Assembly (NCBI GenBank): GCA_030426445.1
Contig: JAUHYS010000032.1
Span: 1 to 12,823 of the forward strand
Direction of reading: 5' to 3'
Source: a bacterium
GTDB taxonomy: Bacteria; UBA10199; DSSB01
DNA: 12,823 nucleotides
The notes under the pieces are model-generated. The model was not told where the DNA came from. It saw only the letters and a program-made list of their open reading frames with translations, and did not search any database. Shown one piece after another: positions 5,552 through 12,823 of this stretch; position 1 is the stretch's first letter, and each line of letters opens with the position of its first letter. Made by a program: the position numbers and the translations under genes.

Positions 5552-7382
5552 AAGCTTCTAGTACCTTTTGTGCAATGGGTGCGGCCACGGCTCCGCCTCC
5601 ACCGCCATGTTCTACCAAAACTGCTAAAGCAATTTCTGGCGCGTCTGCAGGAGCGAATGCTACAAACCAAGCATGGTCTCCTGATTTACCTGCTATCTTG
5701 TCTTTTCTTTCTAAACTCACCACTTGTGCGGTTCCCGTTTTACCACCGACTGTCAAACCTTCCACACGTGCTCGCTTACCTGTCCCATCTTCGGATTCTA
5801 CAACTGCCAAAAGCGCATCATATATCCATTGATATTGTTTTTTGTTAATACCCCAATCAATTTTCTTTTTTTTGGAAAAGGATAATGGACTCATTTGATT
5901 AGGTGGGTTTTGAATGAAGCGCAGTAAGTGAGGTTGGATCTCCTGTCCACCATTCGCAAATTGAGCCATCATGACTGCATTTTGCAGAGGAGTCACTAAA
6001 TTAGCCCCTTGGCCAATAGAGGTAAGTAAGTCATCCGTGCTTTTCCAATCTTGATGACGGTGTTTTTTTTTCCACAAAGAATCAGGAACTAAACCCGAAC
6101 GCTCTTCTGCTGAGTCAAGAATTCCCGTTTTTTTTCCTAAACCCAAAAGCCGTGCATAATGGGCTAACCTGTCTCCACCAATACGCTCTCCCATTTTATA
6201 AAAGTAAACATCACAGGAATACTTGATGGCTTGATGAAGATTCACCGGTCCATGACCAGAGCGATTCCAACAAGCCCATCGTCGATTTCCGTGCTGATAG
6301 TGCCCAGGGCAATGAATTTTTTCTTGAACCTGAGTTTTTCCTTCGGCCAATCCAGCTAGCGCAGTAATAATTTTATATGTTGACCCTGGAGGGTAAGCAG
6401 CATGAATTGCGCGATGGATGAGGATATGATTGGGATCTTCTTGAAGCCGCTTCCAAGCGTCTGGGCTTAAAGAACCTGAAAGTTCCTTTGGATCATAGGA
6501 AGGCTGACTGATCAGCGCCAGGATTTCTCCGTTTTGGGGATTTAGAGCAGCTAGCGCCCCAATACGCCCTGCAAAAGAATTGGCAGCTATCTGCATTAAA
6601 TTGATATCTAAAGTTAAAGTAATGTCCTGCCCAGGCTTAACAGGAATATCTTGAACTTTTAGTGAAATACCTAATTCTTCTTGAACAATTTCTCTGCCTT
6701 GGGCATCCACAAAGGCAAAATGAAAACCATCATAACCACGCAAAATTTCATCGAACTTTTTTTCCACACCGACAATACCTATTTGTGCATTAGGGCCTAA
6801 TCGGTGCGGGTCTTTTGCGTCCCATTGAATCCGTTGTTTAAGATTAGGCTTTTTAAGATAACCTAATAAATGACCTCCTAAATTTCCATAGGGATAAACA
6901 CGCTCGTAGGCAATACCAAAGACAACACCACTCAAATCAAAGCTCTTATCTGGTAGGGTTAAAAGCTGACTCATTTTACCACGGATCCTGGCAACTTCAT
7001 CACGATTCAGTTTTTTAGCTATGACAATGGGTCCATGCGAGTTCAATTGATTTTGATTCTTCCATTGGTTTTTAACTTGTTCTTCAGACCAACTCAAAAG
7101 ATAGGATAAAGTTCGGATTGCGCTTTGTTTGTTTTTTATTTGTGCAGGCAGGACCTCTAAAATAAAGTAGGGCCGGCTTTCTGCAAGCACTTTTCCATTT
7201 CGATCTAAGATTTTTCCTCGAGGGGCTTCTATGCGAGTACGCATAACTGGCTGACTTGTACTAACACGATGTAGCTGCTCTCCTTTAATAGCTTGCAATG
7301 CTATTAGCCGAAAAGTTACAACACATAAAAAGAGTAACATAATCCCTAAAACGATTTTTATTCTAAGCGAAGAAATTTGCAT
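5535..7382 (-). CDS. mrdA: Penicillin-binding protein 2 (elongasome transpeptidase)
   Basis: This is a class B PBP of the PBP2 type, which cross-links peptidoglycan made by RodA. Residue numbers here are for the 623-codon reading from a TTG at 7406. I prefer the ATG at 7382 (residue 9, giving 615 aa), since the TTG has no ribosome site and the ATG leaves a normal short cytoplasmic tail. A single membrane anchor spans about 17-40, followed by the PBP dimerisation/pedestal region with RIEAPRGKILDRNGKVLA (58-75). The transpeptidase domain has the SxxK motif STYK (Ser342 nucleophile, Lys345), the SxN-type motif SCD (397-399) and KTGT (556-559). The C-terminal EHGGGGG...AAPIA pattern (599-612) is typical. 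It overlaps rodA by 17 bp at its 3' end. No Shine-Dalgarno is visible before either start. Confidence 0.96.
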   Translation of the reverse strand: MQISSLRIKIVLGIMLLFLCVVTFRLIALQAIKGEQLHRVSTSQPVMRTRIEAPRGKILDRNGKVLAESRPYFILEVLPAQIKNKQSAIRTLSYLLSWSEEQVKNQWKNQNQLNSHGPIVIAKKLNRDEVARIRGKMSQLLTLPDKSFDLSGVVFGIAYERVYPYGNLGGHLLGYLKKPNLKQRIQWDAKDPHRLGPNAQIGIVGVEKKFDEILRGYDGFHFAFVDAQGREIVQEELGISLKVQDIPVKPGQDITLTLDINLMQIAANSFAGRIGALAALNPQNGEILALISQPSYDPKELSGSLSPDAWKRLQEDPNHILIHRAIHAAYPPGSTYKIITALAGLAEGKTQVQEKIHCPGHYQHGNRRWACWNRSGHGPVNLHQAIKYSCDVYFYKMGERIGGDRLAHYARLLGLGKKTGILDSAEERSGLVPDSLWKKKHRHQDWKSTDDLLTSIGQGANLVTPLQNAVMMAQFANGGQEIQPHLLRFIQNPPNQMSPLSFSKKKKIDWGINKKQYQWIYDALLAVVESEDGTGKRARVEGLTVGGKTGTAQVVSLERKDKIAGKSGDHAWFVAFAPADAPEIALAVLVEHGGGGGAVAAPIAQKVLEAYAHSK

Positions 7383-7412
7383 GATAGATAAATGATTAAA
7401 TCTCAATAAAAA

Positions 7413-7457
7413 TTAAATGACTTTCAATCCCATTAGTTTATGAATCCTGACCATCAT
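7413..7457 (-). CDS. Possible 14-codon leader ORF upstream of mrdA
   Basis: In the gap between mreD and mrdA, an ATG-ATG at 7457 opens 14 codons, MMVRIHKLMGLKVI, ending in TAA. It is preceded by GGTAAGGGA at a normal ribosome-site distance, which is better than anything before mrdA, mreD or mreC. It ends 30 nt before the preferred mrdA start. It could be a leader peptide that brings ribosomes to mrdA, or simply chance. There is no similarity to anything I recognise. Confidence 0.2.
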   Translation of the reverse strand: MMVRIHKLMGLKVI

Positions 7458-7485
7458 GATTTCCCTTACCACCCGGAGACAGACC

Positions 7486-8046
7486 TCAAAAACTAAATGG
7501 CTTTTGCCTTTTCTTTCCCCAATGAGTAAACAAATCTAATTGTTCAATATGAGGCTTTGCATGGTGTGCAGTAAAGGGCTTGTTAAGAAAATAAGGAATG
7601 AGTAAAGCGCCCACCAGAAGCGTTAAGAGCCAGCTGAAAAAATCTCCTTGAAACCAAAAGAATGACTCTAAACTGAATAAAAGTCTCCATTGGACAAAAA
7701 CAAAATCAAAAACAAAGAGGCATGAAATAAGAAAAAGGCTTTGTTGCCGAATATTGAGGTTGAAATCCGTAAAAAACAAATCAAAAATAACTAAGCCTAT
7801 ACTATAAGGAAACAAAATACTTGCAATACTGGATAAACTAAAAGCCGCAAAAAAAGGAGTCATCGCTAGTAAATAAAAAAGTGAAGCCCAAAGCCCTCGT
7901 GAAAAATAAAGTAAGCTTAATAGAATAGCCAAACCATTTATTTTAATTTCAGAATGAAATCCACTTATACTCAAAGCAAGTAAAGTTAAAAAGCAGATCC
8001 AAAACCAAAATTTACTTTGTGTTTGTTTTAAAAAGTTTTTCATCAT
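7486..8046 (-). CDS. mreD: Probable rod shape-determining protein MreD
   Basis: This 186-residue, very hydrophobic protein has five or six predicted membrane segments (about 13-30, 36-50, 54-72, 76-93, 102-125 and 133-153) and a basic, polar C-terminal tail from about 155. Sequence alone is not diagnostic, because MreD is poorly conserved. The call rests on position (directly between mreC and mrdA, in order mreB-mreC-mreD-mrdA-rodA), on size (usual MreD is about 160-180 aa) and on topology. In the family it is an inner-membrane partner of MreC in the elongasome. The start is a tandem ATG-ATG (8044-8046 and 8041-8043) and the first is used here. Only A/T-rich sequence precedes it, with no ribosome site. 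Confidence 0.8.
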   Translation of the reverse strand: MMKNFLKQTQSKFWFWICFLTLLALSISGFHSEIKINGLAILLSLLYFSRGLWASLFYLLAMTPFFAAFSLSSIASILFPYSIGLVIFDLFFTDFNLNIRQQSLFLISCLFVFDFVFVQWRLLFSLESFFWFQGDFFSWLLTLLVGALLIPYFLNKPFTAHHAKPHIEQLDLFTHWGKKRQKPFSF

Positions 8047-8103
8047 TTTTTTAATATTTAAAATAAAAGGCTTATTTACTTATGTTCACGATGCGTTGTC
8101 CTG

Positions 8104-8934
8104 TTATTTTTTCATCACTAAAACTTCCTCTAATTGATGCAAGCCAGCAACAGGTTCAACTTCTGCTTGCCAAAATAAGCCACGAGAATCTCGTTTAATT
8201 TTTTCTAAAGTTCCTACAGGAATGCCTTTAGGGAAAAGCCCATCTTGTCCTGTCGTTAGAAGCAGCTGTCCTTTTTTAAGAGGCGCCTCTACCGAAAAAT
8301 AATCAGCCTTCGTTGAAAAATACTCTGTGCTAAGACGAAGGGATTTTTTTTTACCTATCAAGGTGCCACGAGCTCGGCTTTCTTTTTCCAAAATATCCAC
8401 TTGGCTTCGAGGGTCGTTGATCAAAAGCACTTGAGAATAACCTGGAGCAACTTTAATTACGCGGCCTACTAACCCCCCGTCTGCTACCACAGTTTGATTA
8501 ACTTTAACCCCGGATTTTTCTCCAACGTTGATTAAAATACTTTGGTATGCCGAACGTACATCAAAGCTAACCACCCTTGCAGGTATGGCTTCACTCTTTT
8601 TTAAATTTAGTTTTTCGTAATCAGCATTTGCTTGAAGAGTTTGCGTTTTGAATTCTTCTAATAAGAAGAGCTCTTGTTTAAGGCGCTGATTTTCTTTTTC
8701 CAATAGTTTATTTTTACTTTGTAGATCGGAAGCATCCAATACAGCATCGATTTTATTACCTATCCAATGATAAACTCGATGTAAATTAGTTGAAAAGGGA
8801 CTCACCAGCCGATAACTCATGCGATCAATCCAAGAAGCCTCGGAGGAAGGGTTGGCACGATAAGATAAAAAAAGGATAAGAGCAAAGAACACACAAAAGA
8901 GAATGATTATTTTCCAACGACGATTTTGAAACAT
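8104..8934 (-). CDS. mreC: Rod shape-determining protein MreC
   Basis: This is a bitopic elongasome scaffold of 276 residues, normal for MreC. A short basic cytoplasmic tail (FQNRRWK) leads into one membrane segment at about 8-25. Then follow a linker, a coiled coil at about 68-110 (heptads of Leu among Lys/Glu/Gln) and the periplasmic beta-domain from about 117 to the end. Family landmarks include the stretch at 153-177 (GGLVGRVIKVAPGYSQVLLI then NDPRS) and TGQDGLFPKGIPVG (228-241). In the family, MreC binds PBP2 and switches it and RodA to the active state. The gene lies 66 nt after mreB and 57 nt before mreD, consistent with one operon. No Shine-Dalgarno is visible before its ATG. Confidence 0.96.
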   Translation of the reverse strand: MFQNRRWKIIILFCVFFALILFLSYRANPSSEASWIDRMSYRLVSPFSTNLHRVYHWIGNKIDAVLDASDLQSKNKLLEKENQRLKQELFLLEEFKTQTLQANADYEKLNLKKSEAIPARVVSFDVRSAYQSILINVGEKSGVKVNQTVVADGGLVGRVIKVAPGYSQVLLINDPRSQVDILEKESRARGTLIGKKKSLRLSTEYFSTKADYFSVEAPLKKGQLLLTTGQDGLFPKGIPVGTLEKIKRDSRGLFWQAEVEPVAGLHQLEEVLVMKK

Positions 8935-9000
8935 GATTCATTTTTTATGACAGGTTTTAAGAATTAATAGGCGCTCTTTAAAGACAACTCGTAAAAACTA

Positions 9001-10041
9001 CTAGAAAGAATGCACTGTCGTCCCTTTATACCGATCTAACTGTTCTAAAGCTTGACCGGTTCCATAAACCACTGCTGAAAGTGGATCTTCGGCAATTGTA
9101 ACAGGTAAACCGGTTTCTTCGCGAATCAGGGCATCCAGTTGTGACAAAAGTGCTCCGCCACCGGTCAAGACAATCCCTTTATCAACAACATCTGCTGCAA
9201 GTTCTGGAGGAATACGCTCCAACGCGCCTTTCACAGCATCCAAGATCGTAAAAACGGGTTCGGCTAAAGCTTCTCTAATCTCGATTGAACTGATTTCTAA
9301 AACACGGGGAATCCCTGCAACAAGGTCCCGCCCTTTGATTTCCATGGTTTTTTCTGCACCATTTGGATAGGCGCTGCCAATATTAATTTTAATTTGCTCT
9401 GCAGTGCGTTCACCAATGAGTAGATTATACTTACGCTTTAAATAAAGTGTAATGGCTTCGTCCATACGGTCTCCCGCAACCCGAACTGATTGAGAATAAA
9501 CAATGCCCCCCAAACTAATGACGGCTACCTCAGTTGTCCCTCCTCCGATATCGACAACCATATTACCGGAAGGTTCTGTAATAGGGAGACCTGATCCAAT
9601 CGCGGCTGCCATCGGTTCATCAATCAAAAATACAGCCCGGGCACCCGCACATTCTGCGGATTCGCGTACTGCCCGCTTTTCAACTTCGGTGATTCCAAAA
9701 GGGACACAAACAATTACTCGAGGTTTTACAAAACTACGGCGATTATGCACTTTGCGAATAAAATAGCGCAGCATGGCTTCAGTAATTTCAAAATCGGCAA
9801 TCACGCCGTCTTTCATGGGACGAATAGCTTCGATATTACCCGGTGTCCGTCCTAGCATTTCCTTGGCCTCTTGCCCGACTGCAATGACTTTTTTGACACC
9901 GCGCGAATCTTTTTGCACCGCCACCACAGAGGGCTCGGCACAGACAATCCCCTTGCCTTTGACAAAAACCAAGGTATTCGCTGTACCTAAATCAATAGCC
10001 AAATCACTAGAAAACATTCCCAATAGTGAAGATAAAATCAT
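9001..10041 (-). CDS. mreB: Rod shape-determining actin-like ATPase MreB
   Basis: This bacterial actin homologue forms membrane-bound filaments that orient lateral wall synthesis. At 346 residues it has the usual MreB length, with all nucleotide-site motifs: phosphate 1 DLGTANT (17-23), connect 1 DEPMAAAIGSGL (141-152), phosphate 2 DIGGGTTEVAVIS (164-176) and the adenosine motif TGGGALL (293-299). The start at 10041 gives MILSSLLGMFSSD, matching the usual layout in which a short amphipathic or hydrophobic N-terminal segment precedes MFSxDLxIDLGT and binds the membrane; the Met at residue 9 is a less likely alternative. It is the first gene of the elongasome operon, read leftward from an AT-rich divergent region. 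No Shine-Dalgarno site is seen upstream. Confidence 0.98.
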   Translation of the reverse strand: MILSSLLGMFSSDLAIDLGTANTLVFVKGKGIVCAEPSVVAVQKDSRGVKKVIAVGQEAKEMLGRTPGNIEAIRPMKDGVIADFEITEAMLRYFIRKVHNRRSFVKPRVIVCVPFGITEVEKRAVRESAECAGARAVFLIDEPMAAAIGSGLPITEPSGNMVVDIGGGTTEVAVISLGGIVYSQSVRVAGDRMDEAITLYLKRKYNLLIGERTAEQIKINIGSAYPNGAEKTMEIKGRDLVAGIPRVLEISSIEIREALAEPVFTILDAVKGALERIPPELAADVVDKGIVLTGGGALLSQLDALIREETGLPVTIAEDPLSAVVYGTGQALEQLDRYKGTTVHSF

Positions 10042-10176
10042 AATATTTTTTAATAGTTTACAAGAAAAAACTTAATGTAAAACTTTAATATATATGTAGA
10101 AAAAATATCAAAATAATTAATAAAAACATTGATTACACCTACTCAAGAATCAAGTCAAATAAGATTATTAAACTCG

Positions 10177-10206
10177 TTGATTTTTAAAACTTTTAACTGA
10201 TATAAA
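10177..10206 (+). promoter_or_regulatory. Candidate promoter for the PpiD-like gene and cca
   Basis: TTGATT (10177-10182) and TATAAA (10201-10206) are 18 nt apart. A TG at 10198-10199 is placed as in an extended -10 (TGATATAAA). This would give a 5' leader of about 130 nt containing the AATTGCAATT palindrome. Confidence 0.45.
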
Positions 10207-10333
10207 TGAGTATTCTTTTAATTTTTCTAGTCTTAAGTTTTAATAAAAAAATCAAAGATTCCATTCTTTTAAATTGCAATTCATAATGAGAAAGATTACG
10301 AATCAATAAGAAACTCTTGAAATTTATTTTATC

Positions 10334-10337
10334 GGAG
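10334..10337 (+). promoter_or_regulatory. Ribosome binding site of the PpiD-like gene
   Basis: GGAG lies 5 nt before the ATG at 10343 and supports that start. Confidence 0.7.
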
Positions 10338-10342
10338 AAAGC

Positions 10343-11362
10343 ATGCTTAATTTTATGCGCAAAGGCGCTTCTTCTATTTTTATCAAAATTTTACTCGGAG
10401 CGATTGTCCTCACTTTTGTCGGTTTTTTTGCTTTAAGCGATTATGCTCCCAGTCTCAATCAACCACAAGGCACAACAGCTCCTATCGCAAAAGTGAATTC
10501 GGAAAATATATCTTATGGTCTATATATTAATGAATTACGCCAACGTTTAAGCCTTTACCCTTCAGAACTTCAAACAAAAATCAGACCAACATTAGAAAAC
10601 CAAATTCTAAGTCAAATGATTAATGACAAGCTTTTATCTCAAGCAGCAAGTGCATCTGGCCTCTTTGTCAGTGATGAAGCTCTCAATCAAAAAATTACCG
10701 ATGAGCTTAATGTATCGGGTAAATTTGATCAAAAACTTTATACTGATGAAATTCGTCCTAATTTTATCAAAAGAACGGGGGTCGACCCAGAGGAATGGAT
10801 GCGCGAACAACTTGCTAAAGAACGCCTTGTAGAGTCTTTAGCAAAAGGAGGGCTCGTCAGCTCTCAAACTTTAAAAGATCGCTGGTTAGTAAAAAATGCC
10901 CAGGTTAAGATTAAAAAGTTTGAAGCCAAGATCGATGATAAAAAAATCAACCAAAAAGAAGCCGAAAAACTGACTCAGGAGTGGATTAGCCTCAATCAAA
11001 ATATGGAACCCACCACAGAACTTCTCAATCAAGAAAAATCAAAAGAAGAGCTTAAAGAAGAAGAAATCGGGCCTATATCCATCGAAAGAATGCAGCAAAA
11101 CCTAGGGGGATATTCATCCAAAGAATTAATGGAATGTTTAGTCAAACTCAAAGCAGGTGAGACTTGCCAAAAATGGAGCAAGCAAGGCAACAAGCTTGTC
11201 ACTTTTCAACTTTTAGAAAGAACCGTTCCAACTTTAAAAACAGAAGATTTGGATCTTATTAAAGAACAAACTTCTCAAGGAAATCAATTTCTTATTCAAC
11301 AAAAAACCAGCGATTTACTCTTGAAATCAGCAAAGGTTCAAACTTTCAATCAAAATTCGTAA
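10343..11362 (+). CDS. PpiD/SurA_N-like membrane-anchored chaperone without parvulin domain
   Basis: The N-terminus (MLNFMRKGASSIFIKILLGA, then a hydrophobic run to about residue 31) has the layout of PpiD: a short basic cytoplasmic tail and one uncleaved membrane anchor. The SurA_N_3-type chaperone region follows, with IAKVNSENISYGLYINELRQ (48-67), QMINDKLLSQAASASGLFVS (91-110), SGKFDQKLY (125-133) and RTGVDPEEWMREQLAKERL (144-162). In PpiD the chaperone part is followed by a parvulin prolyl isomerase domain and the total is about 600 aa. Here the protein is 339 aa and the second half is Lys/Glu/Gln-rich, with no recognisable parvulin motif. It is therefore probably a periplasmic holdase near the Sec translocon without isomerase activity. 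Cysteines 265 and 275 bracket a small C-terminal segment. Its TAA overlaps the cca ATG by one base (TAATG), implying translational coupling. The family call is good; the function is inferred. Confidence 0.82.
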   Translation: MLNFMRKGASSIFIKILLGAIVLTFVGFFALSDYAPSLNQPQGTTAPIAKVNSENISYGLYINELRQRLSLYPSELQTKIRPTLENQILSQMINDKLLSQAASASGLFVSDEALNQKITDELNVSGKFDQKLYTDEIRPNFIKRTGVDPEEWMREQLAKERLVESLAKGGLVSSQTLKDRWLVKNAQVKIKKFEAKIDDKKINQKEAEKLTQEWISLNQNMEPTTELLNQEKSKEELKEEEIGPISIERMQQNLGGYSSKELMECLVKLKAGETCQKWSKQGNKLVTFQLLERTVPTLKTEDLDLIKEQTSQGNQFLIQQKTSDLLLKSAKVQTFNQNS

Positions 11363-12717
11363 TGAATTTTATCCAAGCCATTCATGATCAAGGCGGTCAA
11401 ATCTATGAAGTAGGAGGGACGGTAAGAGACAGCCTTTTAAATCGCCCTCACAAAGATCGTGACGTTGTCTGCAAAATCCCTTACCCAAAACTAAAGGCTC
11501 TTCTAAAACAGTATGGCAGCGTTATGGAAGTCGGCAAGGCTTTCGGTGTCATCAAATTTAAACCCAAAGCTAGAAATGAATGCTTGGACATTGCCCTGCC
11601 CCGCTCCGAAACTTCAACAGGCATGGGACACCGAGATTTTGCAGTTCAGTTTGACGAAACACTTCCTATAGAATCGGATCTTAAGCGCAGAGACTTTACA
11701 GTCAACGCTATGGCCAGAGAGGTACATAAGAGAAAAATCATTGACCCTTTTGGTGGAGAATCCGATCTAAAAAATAAAATTCTCCGACAAGTTTTTCCCC
11801 AAAGTTTTATCGAAGACCCTTTAAGGCTTTTACGCGCTGTACAGTTTAGTACACGTTTTGAGTTAGCAGTTGAACCTGAAACACTCGCTGCAATGAAAAA
11901 ACACGCGGCAAAAATAAAAACGGTTTCTGCAGAACGTGTTATCGAAGAAATTGGAAAATTACTCAGTGCTCAAAAACCCTCTTGTGGTTTTTATTTAATG
12001 AAAGAAACCGGCTTACTCCAATATGTTTTTCCTATGTTAGAAAAAAATATTGGAGTCCCACAACCCGCAAAACGCTGTGGTGATGTCTTTGATCACACTA
12101 TGATTGTTTTAGATGCAGCACGTAATCATCCCGATGTCGAACGCGCAGGAGACCTGGAAATGATGTTCACTGCAATTTTTCATGATGTGGGCAAAGCCGA
12201 TACTTATGCCATTGACCCACAAAGTAAAAAAATCACTTTTCATGGTCATCAATTTGTCTCTAAAAAAATAGCCCAAAAGTGGTTTCAAAAATTTCCTATT
12301 CAAATGCTGGGAGTCGATAAAAAAAATATTCTGACACTGGTTGAAAACCATATGTTTGAAACAAAAAGTTTTTACACCGACAAGGCCATTCGACGCTTTA
12401 TCCGCAAAATGGGTCCTGAGCTAATTTTTAAATTAATCGACTTTAGAATCGCGGATAAAAAAGGGGGAGCCTTTCCCGATAAATTTTATGGTGTTCTTAA
12501 GCTCAAAGAGAGAATTCAAGAGGAACTTAATCGGAAACCGCCTTTTGGTCCCAAAGATTTAGCTATCAATGGACATGATTTAATGAAATGGGGATATCCC
12601 AAAGGACCGCAAGTTGGAAAAGTCATCCAGCATTTAGTTGAATTTGTTTTAGACGAACCTAAAAACAATGAATCAGGTATACTCAAAAAAGAAGCCCTAA
12701 AAAAATTTCCACTTTAA
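11362..12717 (+). CDS. cca: CCA tRNA nucleotidyltransferase with HD domain
   Basis: This is a class II nucleotidyltransferase of 451 residues that builds or repairs the 3' CCA end of tRNAs in the cytoplasm. The catalytic head has VGGTVRD (17-23), metal-binding DRD (32-34), a third acidic residue Asp76 in LDIALPR (75-81), and RRDFTVNAMA (109-118). The neck carries the nucleotide-template motif EDPLR (151-155) within a typical FIEDPLRLLRAVQF stretch (149-162). The C-terminal half holds an HD phosphohydrolase domain: FDHTMIVL (243-250, His245), FHDVGK (273-278, His274-Asp275), HGH (294-296) and ENH (328-330), as in E. coli Cca, whose HD domain has phosphatase and phosphodiesterase activity. Length is near the E. 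coli-type enzyme (412 aa) plus about 40 residues. A poly(A) polymerase role cannot be excluded from motifs alone, but the HD architecture favours CCA addition. It is translationally coupled to the PpiD-like gene by TAATG. Confidence 0.93.
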   Translation: MNFIQAIHDQGGQIYEVGGTVRDSLLNRPHKDRDVVCKIPYPKLKALLKQYGSVMEVGKAFGVIKFKPKARNECLDIALPRSETSTGMGHRDFAVQFDETLPIESDLKRRDFTVNAMAREVHKRKIIDPFGGESDLKNKILRQVFPQSFIEDPLRLLRAVQFSTRFELAVEPETLAAMKKHAAKIKTVSAERVIEEIGKLLSAQKPSCGFYLMKETGLLQYVFPMLEKNIGVPQPAKRCGDVFDHTMIVLDAARNHPDVERAGDLEMMFTAIFHDVGKADTYAIDPQSKKITFHGHQFVSKKIAQKWFQKFPIQMLGVDKKNILTLVENHMFETKSFYTDKAIRRFIRKMGPELIFKLIDFRIADKKGGAFPDKFYGVLKLKERIQEELNRKPPFGPKDLAINGHDLMKWGYPKGPQVGKVIQHLVEFVLDEPKNNESGILKKEALKKFPL

Positions 12718-12735
12718 AGAAATATTTCTTTTTAA
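12716..12735 (+). terminator. Possible terminator after cca
   Basis: AAAGAAATATTTCTTT (12716-12731) is a perfect 16-bp palindrome directly at the cca stop. It can form a 6-bp stem with an ATAT loop and is followed by two more T's. The stem is almost all A-T, so strength would be low. Its place in the 23-nt gap between two convergent genes supports a role. Confidence 0.35.
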
Positions 12736-12740
12736 AAAAA

Positions 12741-12823
12741 TTACACAGATTGCTTTTTTAATTTTTGACAGCAAAACCACTGCAACAATAAAGCCATGAG
12801 CAGGCTAATAAAGATATACCAGA
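12741..12823 (-). CDS. Partial gene: C-terminal end of a probable membrane protein
   Basis: One leftward frame is open from the window edge (first full codon at 12821) to a TAA at 12741-12743, encoding 26 residues. They form a hydrophobic run (WYIFISLLMALLLQWFCC) followed by a basic tail (QKLKKQSV). This is the expected form of a last transmembrane helix with a positively charged cytoplasmic end. One competing frame is open only to 12758-12760 and the other stops within six codons. The family cannot be told from this fragment. The gene converges on cca with a 23-nt gap. Confidence 0.5.
   Translation of the reverse strand, partial: WYIFISLLMALLLQWFCCQKLKKQSV

Larger units (their letters stand above)
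10042..10342. promoter_or_regulatory. AT-rich divergent control region, mreB / PpiD-like gene
   Basis: This 301-bp gap has no open frame of note and is overwhelmingly A/T. Rightward, a good promoter is listed separately. Leftward for mreB there are two imperfect candidates, both with a short 15-nt spacer: TTGACT (complement of 10153-10158) with TGTAAT (complement of 10132-10137), and TTGATA (complement of 10106-10111) with TATTAA (complement of 10085-10090). A perfect 10-bp palindrome, AATTGCAATT, is at 10272-10281. The mreB leader would be about 40-90 nt. Confidence 0.45.

Noticed and set aside
5519..5848. Two overlapping + strand open frames opposite the mrdA 3' end and rodA start.
   Set aside because: They are shadows of mrdA, whose catalytic KTGT region lies on the other strand; composition is not protein-like and no start signals are seen.
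7383..7406. mrdA start at the TTG at 7406.
   Set aside because: It is possible, but it has no ribosome site and adds only eight non-conserved residues; the ATG at 7382 is simpler.
9503..10075. Open frames on the + strand opposite mreB (9503-9766 and 9773-10075).
   Set aside because: They lie antisense to a strongly conserved gene, have no ribosome site, and read as Pro/Thr/Ser-rich shadow translation.
10042..10342. AT-rich region considered as a replication origin or partition site.
   Set aside because: I find no cluster of TTATNCACA-type DnaA boxes or regular iterons, and the neighbours are mreB and a chaperone gene. A divergent promoter region explains it.
1..12823. CRISPR array, tRNA or rRNA genes, insertion sequence or phage genes.
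   Set aside because: I saw no regularly spaced repeats, cloverleaf-like conserved arms, transposase, integrase or phage gene on either strand.

Overview
The window is about 12.8 kb of AT-rich DNA (intergenic stretches are strongly A/T) from a rod-shaped Gram-negative bacterium. It carries a complete elongasome operon (MreB, MreC, MreD, PBP2, RodA), a cytosolic NagZ for murein recycling, a PpiD/SurA-like membrane-anchored chaperone and an HD-domain CCA enzyme. This fits a low-GC lineage of the former Deltaproteobacteria (Bdellovibrionota-like or a related candidate phylum). That placement is inferred from gene content and style only; no rRNA or other marker is present.

Layout, left to right. 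(1) 133-1755 (-): a 540-residue hydrophilic Gln/Lys/Glu/Ser-rich protein of unknown family, with its own ribosome site. A rho-independent terminator separates it from nagZ. (2) 1911-3821 (-): an OppC/DppC-type ABC permease followed closely by nagZ. No partner permease, ATPase or binding protein is visible. (3) 3919-4248 (+): a classical thioredoxin, divergent from the permease. (4) 4249-4444: the gap between converging trxA and rodA, largely filled by a 111-bp imperfect palindrome with A and T tracts on both sides. (5) 4445-10041 (-): mreB-mreC-mreD-mrdA-rodA, one presumed operon read right to left. (6) 10042-10342: a very AT-rich divergent control region. (7) 10343-12717 (+): a PpiD/SurA_N-like protein lacking a visible parvulin domain, overlapping by one base (TAATG) with a CCA-adding enzyme. 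(8) 12741-12823 (-): the 3' end of a gene whose product ends in a membrane segment.

Functionally, MreB filaments with MreC and MreD position the RodA glycosyltransferase and the PBP2 transpeptidase for side-wall synthesis. NagZ acts on turnover products of the same wall, and the linked permease may take part in importing them (inference). The PpiD-like protein would act on proteins leaving the Sec translocon. Thioredoxin and the CCA enzyme are general housekeeping.

Most of the window is ordinary core genome. The least explained parts are the 540-residue orphan protein, the 111-bp palindrome, the orphan permease next to nagZ, the short PpiD-like protein, and the scarcity of Shine-Dalgarno sites in the elongasome operon. 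I see no tRNA or rRNA gene, CRISPR array, transposase or prophage gene.
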